Source of the DNA: Corynebacterium minutissimum
Lineage (GTDB): Bacteria > Actinomycetota > Actinomycetes > Mycobacteriales > Mycobacteriaceae
Direction: 5' to 3'
Length of the DNA: 64,000 nucleotides
NCBI RefSeq assembly: GCF_000805675.1
Contig: NZ_JSEF01000005.1
Coordinates: 1 to 64,000, forward strand
The notes under the pieces were generated by a model, which searched no databases, was not told where the DNA came from, and saw nothing but the letters and a program-made list of their open reading frames with translations. Position numbers and translations under genes: made by a program. Below, piece by piece: positions 8,404 through 17,089 of this stretch. Positions within the stretch are counted from its first letter, which is position 1. The number at the start of each line of letters is the position of its first letter.

Positions 8404-9322
8404 AGCGGATCCTCGGATCAAGTACGGCGTACAGGAGGTCAACGAGCAGGTTGGCGATGATGTAGATGATCACCAGAACCGTCGTAAAGGACACAATCGT
8501 GGTCGGCTCGCCGCGCAGGATGGCCTGGTACATGGTGCCGCCGACGCCGTTGATACCGAAGATGCCCTCGGTGACAATCGCACCGGTCATGAGCGCACCG
8601 ATATCGGCACCGATGAAGGTGGCCACGGGAATCAGCGAGTTGCGCAGCACGTGGCGGCGGGTCACCGCACCGTTGGAGAGGCCCTTCGCGCGGGCGGTGC
8701 GCACGTAGTCAGCACGCAGGTTCTCCGCTACGGACTGGCGTGTCAGGCGGATGACGTAGGCCAGTGACAGCGCGCCGAGCACCATAGCCGGCATGAGGAG
8801 TGACTTCACGGTGGCGTTCGCGCCAACGGTCACCGGCAGCACACCCCACTTGATGCCCACGATGTACTGGAAGACAAAGCCGATGACGAAGGACGGCACC
8901 GCGATGACCAGCAGGGAAATGACCAGCACGGTGGAGTCGAAGAAGCCGCCGCGGCGCATACCGGCGACAACGCCGAAGAAGATGCCGAAGACAGCCTCGA
9001 AGATGATGGCCATGACGGTGAGTTTGACGGTGACCGGGAAGGCGTTTGCCATCACTTGGGTCACGGGCACGCCGGAGAAGGTCGTGCCGAAGTCCAGCAT
9101 GAAGATGCCCTTGATATAGAGCAGGTATTGAATGATGAACGGCTTGTCGAGGTTGTATTCGGCCTCGATGCGGGCGCGGGCAGCCTCGGTAAGGCCGCGG
9201 TCACCGCCGAGGGCTTCGACAGGGTCGCCGGGCATCAAGAAGACGAGCGCATAGATGAGCAGGGTGGCTCCGAAGAACACCGGAATCATCTGGAGCACTC
9301 GGCGCCCGATATAGCGCAACAT
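8396..9322 (-). CDS. Peptide ABC transporter permease (OppB/DppB type)
   Basis: The 308-aa integral membrane protein begins MLRYIGRRVLQMIPVFFGAT, the typical OppB/DppB start, and has about six hydrophobic segments. The EAA-type loop VRTARAKGLSNGAVTRRHVLRN lies around residues 208-230. It is first of three coupled genes (permease-permease-ATPase) and lies about 200 bp downstream of the binding-protein gene, separated by a hairpin. Confidence 0.9.
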   Translation of the reverse strand: MLRYIGRRVLQMIPVFFGATLLIYALVFLMPGDPVEALGGDRGLTEAARARIEAEYNLDKPFIIQYLLYIKGIFMLDFGTTFSGVPVTQVMANAFPVTVKLTVMAIIFEAVFGIFFGVVAGMRRGGFFDSTVLVISLLVIAVPSFVIGFVFQYIVGIKWGVLPVTVGANATVKSLLMPAMVLGALSLAYVIRLTRQSVAENLRADYVRTARAKGLSNGAVTRRHVLRNSLIPVATFIGADIGALMTGAIVTEGIFGINGVGGTMYQAILRGEPTTIVSFTTVLVIIYIIANLLVDLLYAVLDPRIRYA

Positions 9323-9460
9323 AGTGTGGTCCTTTACTCGTTTGTGGGCAGGTGCTTGTCGGCGCCTCCTTAACAGGCGCCCACGTAGCTCATAAGGATT
9401 TTAGTGTGTGATCTAAGGTAGCGAGAAATCTATAGAGCGTTTCGAATCACACTTATGGGT

Positions 9461-9503
9461 AAAAACGTGGGGAGACCCCCGCTCCACCAAGGTTGCGGGG
9501 GTC
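9461..9503 (-). terminator. Attenuator/terminator hairpin between binding-protein and permease genes
   Basis: A perfect 9-bp stem (GACCCCCGC / GCGGGGGTC) lies 23 bp after the binding-protein stop on the minus strand; about 8 nt further comes TTTTT. It would let the binding protein be transcribed in excess of the membrane and ATPase genes, a usual arrangement for such transporters (inferred). Confidence 0.65.
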
Positions 9504-9525
9504 GTAAGAAAAGCCAGGGGAAGGC

Positions 9526-11124
9526 CTATTTCTTGGTGATGTTGTAGTACACCGGCTGGGACTTCCAGGAGAAGACGACATTGTCGACGTTCTCGGAGTA
9601 GCCACCGGTGGCGTTGGCGTACCACAGCGGGATGGCCGGCAGATCCTTGAACAGGACCTCCTGGGCTTCGACGTACTTCTTGTTGGCTTCGTCGTCGGAG
9701 TGGGCGGTCAGGGCTTCGTCGAGAGCCTTGTCAAAGTCCGAGTTAGCGTAGTCGCCATCGTTGGAGGAACCGCCAGTCTTGTAGAGCGGGGCAAGGAAGT
9801 TGCCCTGGCTCGGGAAGTCTGCCTGCCAGCCGGTGCGGAAGGCGGTCTTGATGGTGCGGTTGGTGACCTCATCGCGCAGGGACTTGAAATCCGGGTACGG
9901 AGCGCCGACCGCTTCGATGCCGAGGGCGTTCTTAACAGAGTTGGTGGTGGCGTCTACCCAGCTCTTGTGGCCGCCGTCGGAGTTGTAGGCAATCTCCAGG
10001 GACGGGTTATCCCACTTGTTGATCTTGTCTGCCTCTTCCCACAGCTTCTTGGCCTTCTCCGGGTCATACTTCAGGACCTCGTTGCCCTTGATGTCCTCGG
10101 TGTAGCCCGGCAGAACCGGGGAGGTGAAGTCCTTGGCCGGGGTGCGAGTGCCCTTGAAGATGGTCTCGGTGATCTCCTCGCGGTTGATGGCGTGGGAGAT
10201 AGCCTGGCGGCGCAGAGCGCCTTCCTTGCCGGAGAAGTGCTCGAGGTTCTCACCCAGGGTGAAGGACTGGAATACGGCGGTGGGCTGGTTCACGGCGCGC
10301 TCGCCGAGGTCTGCCTCGTAAACGTCGAACGCGGAGTCCGGAACGGCGTCGAGGACGTCGAGGTTGCCGGAGAGCAGGTCGGCGTAAGCAGCGTCCTGGG
10401 AGGCGTAGAAGACGAACTTGATGCCGTCATTCTGCGGGGTTTGACCACCCTTGTACTCCTCGTTTGGAACGACGGTCGCGTCCTGGTTGTGGTTCCACTC
10501 GGACAGCTTGTATGGGCCGTTGGTGATTGGGTTCTGGTCGTAGGCGTCCATGTCGTCGTATGCAGACTCGTGGAGCGGGTAGAACGCGGAGTAGCCCAGC
10601 TGTGCCGGGAAGTCCTGCTCCGGGCTGTTCAGGGCAATGGTGAAGGTGAGGTCGTCGACGACCTTGAGGCCCTCCAGCTTCTCGACGCCCTCCTTAAAGC
10701 CCTTGATGTTGGAGAAGAAGGACGCATTGAGCTGGTCGTTAGCTACGGCGTAGTTCCACGCATCAACGAAGTTGTTCGCGGTGACCGGGGAGCCATCGGA
10801 GAAGGTGGATTCCTTGAGCTTGACGGTGAACTCGGTGTTGTCATCATTCGGCTCGATGGACTCAGCGAGCTCGTTCTGCGCTTCACCGTCACCGTCGTAG
10901 TAGACGAGGCCGGAGTAGAGAGAGTCAACGATGCGGCCGCCGCCGGTCTCATTGGTATTGGCCGGAATCAGCGGGTTCTGCGGCTCGGAGCCGTTAACAA
11001 CAATGATTCCGTCGCCGGAGCCGGAAGCGGCGGTGGAGCCGGAGTCGGAATCGCCGCCACAAGCCGCGAGGGTGAGCGGCAAGGTGGCAACGGAAACAAC
11101 GGCAAGCGTCTTCTTGAGCGTCAT
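9526..11124 (-). CDS. Peptide ABC transporter substrate-binding lipoprotein (OppA/DppA family)
   Basis: The 532-aa protein starts with a lipoprotein signal peptide ending in the lipobox LAAC (Cys22), so it is anchored to the outer face of the membrane. A Gly/Ser linker follows, then an SBP_bac_5 fold. Recognisable stretches are GGRIVDSLYSGLVYYDGDGE, FSDGSPVTANNFVDAWNYA, LRRQAISHAINREEI and AIPLWY near the end. It delivers oligopeptides or related ligands to the permeases encoded downstream. The ligand cannot be told. Confidence 0.92.
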   Translation of the reverse strand: MTLKKTLAVVSVATLPLTLAACGGDSDSGSTAASGSGDGIIVVNGSEPQNPLIPANTNETGGGRIVDSLYSGLVYYDGDGEAQNELAESIEPNDDNTEFTVKLKESTFSDGSPVTANNFVDAWNYAVANDQLNASFFSNIKGFKEGVEKLEGLKVVDDLTFTIALNSPEQDFPAQLGYSAFYPLHESAYDDMDAYDQNPITNGPYKLSEWNHNQDATVVPNEEYKGGQTPQNDGIKFVFYASQDAAYADLLSGNLDVLDAVPDSAFDVYEADLGERAVNQPTAVFQSFTLGENLEHFSGKEGALRRQAISHAINREEITETIFKGTRTPAKDFTSPVLPGYTEDIKGNEVLKYDPEKAKKLWEEADKINKWDNPSLEIAYNSDGGHKSWVDATTNSVKNALGIEAVGAPYPDFKSLRDEVTNRTIKTAFRTGWQADFPSQGNFLAPLYKTGGSSNDGDYANSDFDKALDEALTAHSDDEANKKYVEAQEVLFKDLPAIPLWYANATGGYSENVDNVVFSWKSQPVYYNITKK

Positions 11125-11288
11125 GTGGGTCTTAGACCTCCGTGGTGCGAAAGATGTAGAAAACCTGTGGTTTTGGTTTGTTATGAAGCTACCGTGTGCC
11201 GTGACTTACATACAAGGAATCGGAAAATATGTCCTGTGATAAAAGCTATAGTTTGCTAGGTATTCGTCGCCGACCTGCGTTTTCCTCG

Positions 11289-11330
11289 AAGAATAAAAAT
11301 GTGCCCCACCCCCTGTGTGGGGTAGGGCAC
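11289..11330 (-). terminator. Terminator of the alpha/beta hydrolase gene
   Basis: Stem GTGCCC-ACCCC / GGGGT-GGGCAC (one internal mismatch) lies 17 bp past the hydrolase stop, followed on the minus strand by ATTTTTATT. The rest of this 220-bp gap should hold the promoter of the binding-protein gene; I could not fix its -35/-10. Confidence 0.75.
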
Positions 11331-11346
11331 TGAGTTTCTATGTATG

Positions 11347-12249
11347 TTACGTACTTCGCATCCACTGGATGAGGGTCTGTGCAAAACCACGCGGGTTTTC
11401 CAGGAAGGGCAGATTTTTCGTTCCGGGAATTGTCGTGGCGGTAAAACTCCCGCGGCAACGCCTTGCCGCACGGCGGGCCACCGGCCGCCACAGCAGCTGA
11501 TCGGCATGGATGAACAACACCGGCGCGGCAACCGTAAGGTCGAGCCAACTCAATGGCACGACGGCCGTGCGCAGCCGGTGATTCCACAAAATGCCGCGAC
11601 GCACATTGCCAATCCGGGAAGCGGCAATGCGCAAACGCAGAGATTCCTCGCGCGCGTCTTCGCTGAAGGAACCCAGTGCATCGAGATCCATTTCCCGGCG
11701 GTAGGCGGATTCGCGCATCAGCAATCGAGGCGTGCGCAGCCAACTCATGCGGCACAACGTCGCGCGCAGGAGTACCCACCCAAAGTCCCATGGGCGGGCA
11801 GCAATCGCGCGGCGCAGGTCGGCCGGGTGCGCAGCGGAGACAGATACCAGTCCCCGGACACGCTCAGGACGCTCCGTCGCCAGCGCCCACGCCACCGCAC
11901 CACCTGTATCAGCACCGACGAGGAAAGCATCGTCATGGCCTAGCGCCCGGATTGCCCCACTGACATCACCCACCGCGACACGAATATCTTGCCCGGGTTC
12001 CAGAGGGGGCTTATCCGACATTCCGAAGCCGCGCATGTCGAGGGCGGCGACGTGGAAGCCGGCGTCGGCAAGCACTGCGATGACATCCCTAAAGTCGAAC
12101 CATCCGCCAAAGGAGCCATGCAACAGCACCACGAGGGGATTGTCTGGGTTGCCAGCAGTCGCGGCGTGGAGGCGGATGCCGCGGGTGTGGAGGAACTCGT
12201 GCTCAAAAGGGCCGTCGAGCTCCACCACGGTCGGGGATAGGGGCGTCAT
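11347..12249 (-). CDS. Alpha/beta-fold hydrolase (epoxide hydrolase-like) with altered catalytic His
   Basis: The 300-aa protein has the oxyanion motif HGSFGGW (about 44-50) and the nucleophile elbow VGADTGGAVAW, with Asp as nucleophile as in epoxide hydrolases and haloalkane dehalogenases. Near the C terminus the block where the catalytic His is expected (P-G-x-x-H-x4-E-x-P) reads PGTKNLPFLENP, with Asn (codon AAT) in place of His. If the alignment is right the enzyme may be impaired, altered, or not hydrolytic. No signal peptide. A terminator follows it and a hairpin separates it from the holin-like gene upstream. Confidence 0.82.
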   Translation of the reverse strand: MTPLSPTVVELDGPFEHEFLHTRGIRLHAATAGNPDNPLVVLLHGSFGGWFDFRDVIAVLADAGFHVAALDMRGFGMSDKPPLEPGQDIRVAVGDVSGAIRALGHDDAFLVGADTGGAVAWALATERPERVRGLVSVSAAHPADLRRAIAARPWDFGWVLLRATLCRMSWLRTPRLLMRESAYRREMDLDALGSFSEDAREESLRLRIAASRIGNVRRGILWNHRLRTAVVPLSWLDLTVAAPVLFIHADQLLWRPVARRAARRCRGSFTATTIPGTKNLPFLENPRGFAQTLIQWMRST

Positions 12250-12276
12250 TGCCGCAGGCCTTTCAATAGACGAAAT

Positions 12277-12301
12277 CCGCCCCTCGGGGGAAGAGGGGCG
12301 G
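12277..12301 (-). terminator. Hairpin between the holin-like and hydrolase genes
   Basis: A perfect 9-bp stem (CCGCCCCTC / GAGGGGCGG) with a 7-nt loop lies 32 bp past the holin-like gene on the minus strand. The following sequence is only weakly U-rich (ATTTCGT). Confidence 0.55.
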
Positions 12302-12332
12302 GGTATAGGGGAAAGCGAAAGGACCCTAGAAC

Positions 12333-12827
12333 TTAGGTGTAGAGGCCGCTCTCGATGGACTTCTCAGCTCGACCCGGCACCAGTTTCTTGAGTTCCTTCG
12401 TGGACTCAATGGTCTTTTCCGGTGCCTTAACCTGCTTAACCTGCTTGAAACCGATAAAGGCCACAATGGCGGCGATAACCACCATGATGAGGAAGACGAT
12501 CAGGAACGCAGCCCAGCGGTCGAGCCAGACGGCCAGCAGCTCTGCCAGGAAGAAGAAAAAGAAGAAGGAGCTGTACAGCGCCACGGTGCCGGCGACGCCG
12601 AACATGCCCGCGCCGATGCCACCCTTCTTGGCGGAGGCGGCGAGCTCGGTCTTAGCCAGCTCTACCTCGGAGCGCACCAACTGGGACATCTGCTCGGTAG
12701 CGTTAGAGACCAGCTGGCCGATGGATGCTTCGCCGCGGCGGGAGGTATCGGCATCGCTCAGGGGGATGCTGTCTACCTTCGGGGCGAACTGGTTGGACCC
12801 GTCAGTGAATAGTCCGTCGTTGCTCAC
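12333..12827 (-). CDS. Actinobacterial holin-X/DUF1469-type membrane protein
   Basis: The 164-aa protein has an N-terminal cytoplasmic region with an amphipathic stretch (SQLVRSEVELAKTELAA), two membrane helices (about 75-98 and 105-128) and a lysine-rich C-terminal tail. This is the putative actinobacterial holin-X, holin superfamily III pattern, despite being a housekeeping chromosomal gene. The first helix includes a run of Phe residues (FFFFFF). Function is unknown; the family name comes from topology, not from proven lysis activity. Confidence 0.75.
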   Translation of the reverse strand: MSNDGLFTDGSNQFAPKVDSIPLSDADTSRRGEASIGQLVSNATEQMSQLVRSEVELAKTELAASAKKGGIGAGMFGVAGTVALYSSFFFFFFLAELLAVWLDRWAAFLIVFLIMVVIAAIVAFIGFKQVKQVKAPEKTIESTKELKKLVPGRAEKSIESGLYT

Positions 12828-12932
12828 GGTTAAAAACTCCTACTGTTTTGTCGCAATCTATATCGGCCATAGTAATGAACTTTTCAGAGTCCATGTGGTG
12901 CGGCCCGCATTTTTGGGTACGGCGTTATTGTA

Positions 12933-13622
12933 ATGGGTATGCCTAGTTCTGACCCGCTGACCCCGTTGATGGCCCTATCTGGGGTAGAGGAGAACGCGGC
13001 GGCGGCAGTCAGTGCTATCGCCCGCGTGCACCGCCGGCCCGCGGGGTTGCGCAAGTTTGAGGTGATTTCTTCGGAGTCCCTGCTGCGCGGGGCGCGGGCG
13101 TGCGCGGCAATCGATGGCGCCTCGCTTGCGCTTGCCGACGTCCCCCCAACCGTCAGCGCCTACTCCCTCCTTGCCCCCGAAGTACAAGCCACGACGGTGC
13201 GCACCTTCGCGCGGGCTCCGCTGCAGGTCCTGGCCCGAATCGACGTCGCTTCGGGCGGACCCGGCCGTCCCACCCGGGAACCTGCGGTGGTCCAGGCGTT
13301 GGCGCAGCTCATCACGCATGGATCTGGCGTGGACTATGACCGCTTGCTGCCGGTCGTGCTGCATGCGGAGATTGCCGCGCGCAAGCTTTTTGGGGAGCGC
13401 AGCACCGTCGTGGCGCTCGTTTCCGCCCGCGCCGCAGCAATTCATACCGGCTTCGATCCACGCGGCTTTGCCGTGCCGGAAACCTACCTTAACCGCCACC
13501 GCGCCGCGTATCGTTCGGCGCTGTCCACGTATGATGAGACCCCAGCTGAGCTGCTCACACTGTTGCTGCACGCCTGGACGGCCGGCGCGAAGGAAGCCGA
13601 CGGTATCGCCCGCGCGGCTTAA
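12933..13622 (+). CDS. Conserved actinobacterial protein (Rv3662c-like), function unknown
   Basis: The 229-aa, Ala-rich, mainly helical protein has no membrane segment or recognisable catalytic motif. Its place next to a HAD-IB hydrolase and near the ssd-tad cluster matches the position of Rv3662c in M. tuberculosis, where homologues are sometimes called oxidoreductases without evidence. The C terminus meets the convergent HAD gene with only 3 bp between stops. A second in-frame ATG at 12939 is possible. Divergent from the holin-like gene. Confidence 0.75.
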   Translation: MGMPSSDPLTPLMALSGVEENAAAAVSAIARVHRRPAGLRKFEVISSESLLRGARACAAIDGASLALADVPPTVSAYSLLAPEVQATTVRTFARAPLQVLARIDVASGGPGRPTREPAVVQALAQLITHGSGVDYDRLLPVVLHAEIAARKLFGERSTVVALVSARAAAIHTGFDPRGFAVPETYLNRHRAAYRSALSTYDETPAELLTLLLHAWTAGAKEADGIARAA

Positions 13623-13625
13623 ATT

Positions 13626-14507
13626 TTAGGCTCGACAGTCCGAGATCTGCCGTGACTTGTTGCGCTGGCGCGCGAGCAGCACGCCACCGACGATGAGTGC
13701 CGCAATCCCCGCCAACACCGCTGAGCCAATCCCAAATTCGCGGGCACTCGGTGGGGTGAAAAGCGGCACAGGGTCTTTAAATGTACGGGTCTCCCAGCCA
13801 TTATCTGCGGCATGTTTCTTGAGGAGCCGATCGGGATTCACCGCCACGGGGTGCCCAACCTGCTCCAGCATCGGGATATCCGTGGCGGAATCCGAGTATG
13901 CGTAGGAGGCGTCCTTGTCCACACCAAGCTGCTGTGCCGTACGCTCCAGCGCCTCTGCTTTCGCGGCGCCTTTGCAATAGAAAAGAATCTCCCCGGTAAA
14001 CCGGCCATCCTCCTCTGCCAATTCAGTGGCCACGACGTGTTCAATTCCGAGCTCCTCAGCGATGGGCCTGACCAGCACGCTTGCCGACGCCGAAATGATC
14101 ACCACCTCATGGCCCTTTTCGCGATGCGCGGCAATGAGATCGCGTGCCTCGGCATAGATAGTGGGGGTAACCACCGTGTGCATCGTTTCCACCGCGATGT
14201 CATGGACCTTCTGTACCGACCAGCCAGCGACCATGGCGGCAAGCTGATCTCGGGTGGCATCCATGTGTTCGCTGCTGTGTCCGGCAAGCATGTAACTAGC
14301 TTTGGCCAGCGATAACTGCAGCGCCTCAGTGTGGGTAATGAGCCCGTTGTGCATGAACTCCCGGCCAAAAGCGTAGGCCGAGGAGGTGGCGATGATGGTC
14401 TTGTCCAAGTCGAAAAACGCGGCCACGCGAGCGTTGTCGCTGGGCGTAGAAAAGTGTTCGGTCATGGAGTGCACCTTGCCGGTATCTGTGCGAGTTACTG
14501 TGCTCAT
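13626..14507 (-). CDS. HAD subfamily IB (SerB-like) phosphatase with C-terminal membrane anchor
   Basis: The 293-aa protein shows HAD motif I FFDLDKTII (nucleophile Asp at about 33), motif II IISASASV and motif III/IV SYAYSDSATDIPMLEQVG. A hydrophobic segment near the C terminus (GIGSAVLAGIAALIVGGVLL) followed by Arg/Lys indicates a tail anchor. Members of the TIGR01490 group resemble phosphoserine phosphatase, but the substrate is not established; in mycobacteria this position is Rv3661. A start at the internal Met15 is also possible. Confidence 0.85.
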   Translation of the reverse strand: MSTVTRTDTGKVHSMTEHFSTPSDNARVAAFFDLDKTIIATSSAYAFGREFMHNGLITHTEALQLSLAKASYMLAGHSSEHMDATRDQLAAMVAGWSVQKVHDIAVETMHTVVTPTIYAEARDLIAAHREKGHEVVIISASASVLVRPIAEELGIEHVVATELAEEDGRFTGEILFYCKGAAKAEALERTAQQLGVDKDASYAYSDSATDIPMLEQVGHPVAVNPDRLLKKHAADNGWETRTFKDPVPLFTPPSAREFGIGSAVLAGIAALIVGGVLLARQRNKSRQISDCRA

Positions 14508-14680
14508 CGTAGCCTCTCAGCAGCACAAATCGGGCGCGCAGCGACGCTCTTAAAAGATTCTCAAGGAATGTTGCCTCAAGCTGTTGTCATCTTTTCCCAG
14601 CCGTGCCATAATGTGTGGTGCAAGGCCCCGATATACAGTGCGGCCTGCCCCGGCGCACCCCCCCCCGATGCCGGGTTACA

Positions 14681-14716
14681 GATGGCCCGCGCACACCCCC
14701 CGAGGCGCGGGCCATC
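14681..14716. terminator. Long palindrome in the gap between HAD and metal ATPase genes
   Basis: Perfect 11-bp arms (GATGGCCCGCG / CGCGGGCCATC) flank a C-rich 14-nt loop. The roughly 300-bp gap (14508-14808) has no convincing ORF and also holds a run of nine C residues at 14658-14666. The palindrome may end transcription of the metal-resistance genes or mark an insertion edge; it has no clear U-run on either strand. Confidence 0.5.
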
Positions 14717-14808
14717 ACCTATTTCTGCCGAAACGGCGGTTGCCCGTTTTCAAAGCCCCAAACTCATAGATCAAAGGGGTTAGGCCATAACACTCGCCGG
14801 TCGCAGCC

Positions 14809-16701
14809 TCAGCGCTTCGTTCGTGCGGCGCGCAGACCGTTCAAGATCACGATGACCTCTGCAACCTCGTGGACCAACACCACGGCCGCCAGGCCCAGCA
14901 CGCCGGTGATCGCCAGTGGCATCAACACGATGATGATGGCCAGAGACAGCACGATGTTTTGGTTGATGATCCTGCTGCCTCGGCGGGCGTGCTGCAATGC
15001 CTTCGGGATCAGCCGGAGGTCGTGGCCAGTGAAGGCGACGTCAGCGGACTCGATTGCGGCGTCAGAGCCGGTCGCTCCCATTGCAATGCCCACTGTCGCG
15101 CCTGCCAGTGCCGGCGCGTCGTTGATGCCGTCGCCGATCATCGCCGTCGGCGTCTTGGAGGAGAATTCGGCGACGATGCTTGCCTTGTCCTCCGGGCGCA
15201 GCTCGGCGCGCACGTCGTCGATTCCGGCGATTTCAGCCAACGCCCGGGCGGTGCGAGTGTTGTCGCCGGTGAGCATGCTTACTTCCACGTCGTTGGCGTG
15301 CAGGGACTGCACGGCATCAGGCACCTCGGGCCGCAACTCGTCGCGCACCCCGATCGCCCCGGCGAGAGCGTCATCGACGGCGACTAGGACGCAGGTCTGG
15401 CCTTCGGACTCCATGCGCTCAACGTCCGCCTTCAGTGGCCCGGCGTCGATCCATCGGGGGCTGCCGACCAGCACCCGTCGGCCTTCGACGGTGCCGCCGA
15501 TGCCATGCCCAGCTTCCTCGCTGATGTCCAGGGCGGCGGGTGCTTCGGGCTCCGCTGCCGCGATCGCCGCGGCGAGGGGGTGCGTCGATTGCTGCTCAAC
15601 TGCCGCCGCGAAAGCAAGCACCTGCGCCCGATCGAATCCGTCTGCCGGGACCACTCCGGTAACCTCGGGCTGGTTGCGAGTAAGGGTTCCGGTCTTGTCT
15701 ACCGCTAGGTGACGGATGCCGCCGAGTCGCTCGAACGCCGCGCCGGACTTGATGACTACTCCGAACTGGCTGGCCGCGCCGATCGCGGCCACGACCGTCA
15801 GCGGCACGGAGATTGCCAGCGCGCACGGCGACGCTGCGACCAGGACCACCAGCGCACGGGTGATCCACGTCTCGGGGTCGCCCAACAGCGAGCCGATCAC
15901 GCCGACCAGCACCGCCAGGATCATCACCCCGGGCACTAGGGGTTGGGCAATTCGGTCGGCGATCCGGGCGCGGTCGCCCTTCTCCGCCTGCGCCTGCTCG
16001 ACTAGGTCGACGAGTGTGGTCAGCGAGTTGTCCGTTCCAGCTGCGGTCGTCTCGACCTCCAGCACACCGGCGGAGTTGATCGCTCCCGCGGGCACTTCGT
16101 CGCCGGGCGCAACTTCCTCCGGAATGGATTCTCCGGTGATCGCTGAGGTGTCAAGGCTGGAGCGTCCGGACCGAATGATGCCGTCCGTGGCGATCCGCTC
16201 CCCGGGGCGTACGACCATTAGCTCGCCAACCTCGAGGTCCTTCGCTGCGACCTCGGCCGCTATGCCGTCGCGCAGCACCGTCGCGGTTTGCGGTACCAGT
16301 TTCAACAGTGCCCGCAGTCCGCCTTGGGCCCGTTCCATCGCCTTGTCTTCCAGTGCCTCGGCGATCGAGTACAGGAACGCTAGCGCCGCGGCCTCTCCGA
16401 CGAAGCCGAGGATCACCGCCCCGACCGCGCTGATCGTCATTAGCAAGCCAATGCCGAGCTTGCGCTTCGTAACAAGGTTCCGGATCGCTCCAGGCGCGAA
16501 CGTGTAAGCGCCCAACAGCAGGCTAACCCAATACAGTACCGTCGCGGGTGTCTCCAAGTCGGACCAGTCCAGCGCCAGTCCTGTTATGAGGGCTACGCCG
16601 GAGAATATCGGCAGCAGCAATTCTGGGTCCTTCCACCATGGCAGGCCGGCCTCTTCAACCTCCATGGCTGGTTTGTGTTCGCAACCACACGCCGAGGTCA
16701 T
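14809..16701 (-). CDS. Heavy-metal P1B-type ATPase (efflux pump)
   Basis: The 630-aa pump has the phosphorylation motif DKTGTLTRNQPE, actuator loop TGES, nucleotide-domain HP (THPLAAA) and hinge GDGINDAP. The metal-site motif in the membrane is SPC (ASPCALAISVP) rather than CPC, typical of P1B-4 pumps. The last helix carries HEVAEVIVILN instead of the HEGGT seen in P1B-4 enzymes. The N terminus has a short Cys/His cluster (SACGCEH) rather than a full metal-binding domain. The ATG at 16701 overlaps cmtR by 4 bp (ATGA), so the pump is coupled to its regulator. CmtR suggests Cd(II)/Pb(II) as inducer. Confidence 0.9.
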   Translation of the reverse strand: MTSACGCEHKPAMEVEEAGLPWWKDPELLLPIFSGVALITGLALDWSDLETPATVLYWVSLLLGAYTFAPGAIRNLVTKRKLGIGLLMTISAVGAVILGFVGEAAALAFLYSIAEALEDKAMERAQGGLRALLKLVPQTATVLRDGIAAEVAAKDLEVGELMVVRPGERIATDGIIRSGRSSLDTSAITGESIPEEVAPGDEVPAGAINSAGVLEVETTAAGTDNSLTTLVDLVEQAQAEKGDRARIADRIAQPLVPGVMILAVLVGVIGSLLGDPETWITRALVVLVAASPCALAISVPLTVVAAIGAASQFGVVIKSGAAFERLGGIRHLAVDKTGTLTRNQPEVTGVVPADGFDRAQVLAFAAAVEQQSTHPLAAAIAAAEPEAPAALDISEEAGHGIGGTVEGRRVLVGSPRWIDAGPLKADVERMESEGQTCVLVAVDDALAGAIGVRDELRPEVPDAVQSLHANDVEVSMLTGDNTRTARALAEIAGIDDVRAELRPEDKASIVAEFSSKTPTAMIGDGINDAPALAGATVGIAMGATGSDAAIESADVAFTGHDLRLIPKALQHARRGSRIINQNIVLSLAIIIVLMPLAITGVLGLAAVVLVHEVAEVIVILNGLRAARTKR

Positions 16702-17057
16702 GCGTCCGCTCCCTTCGCGTCGCAGCCGGGCACCGAGCACTCAGGGTCAATGCACGGGGCGTTTTCGTCGACAGCTAGCGTCGCGTTGACCAGCGCGGTG
16801 AGTGCCGCCGCGAGGTGCGGATCGGCGATCTCGTAGCGGGTCTTACGGCCTTCTGGCTCGGCGACGACGATGCCACAGTCGCGCAAGCAGGTCAGGTGGT
16901 TCGAGACGTTCGGGCGGGTCAGATCCAGGTCGCGCGAGAGCACAGCCGGGTAGCTCGGGCCGTCGAGTAGGGTCATTAGAATTCGGGAACGCGTCGGATC
17001 AGCCATGGCCCGGCCGAGCCGGTTCATGACGTCGAGGCGTGAAGCAATAGTCAGCAT
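16698..17057 (-). CDS. cmtR: CmtR-type Cd(II)/Pb(II)-sensing ArsR-family repressor
   Basis: This 119-aa winged-helix protein has Cys at exactly positions 57, 61 and 102, the three metal ligands known for M. tuberculosis CmtR. Recognition helix region: LTRPNVSNHLTCLRDCG. Two further Cys (107, 112) in the C-terminal tail may add ligands. It should repress its own promoter and the coupled ATPase gene and release DNA upon Cd or Pb binding. The operator repeats directly upstream support this. Confidence 0.9.
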   Translation of the reverse strand: MLTIASRLDVMNRLGRAMADPTRSRILMTLLDGPSYPAVLSRDLDLTRPNVSNHLTCLRDCGIVVAEPEGRKTRYEIADPHLAAALTALVNATLAVDENAPCIDPECSVPGCDAKGADA

Positions 17058-17060
17058 GTA

Positions 17061-17089
17061 CTGAACTATACAGCTAGTGCTGAACTATA
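17061..17089 (-). promoter_or_regulatory. cmtR promoter/operator with direct repeats
   Basis: CTGAACTATA occurs twice (17061-17070 and 17080-17089), a 19-bp period, starting 3 bp upstream of the cmtR ATG. On the minus strand each reads TATAGTTCAG, which can supply the -10. The first copy being so close suggests a very short leader. Likely the CmtR binding site. Confidence 0.65.

Noticed and set aside
9700..11259. A 519-codon open frame opposite the peptide-binding protein
   Set aside because: Antisense shadow of a well-supported lipoprotein gene with repetitive Val/Gly/Leu content.
12333..12827. Holin-like gene as evidence of a prophage at 12 kb
   Set aside because: The family is found in ordinary actinobacterial chromosomes, and no phage gene is nearby.
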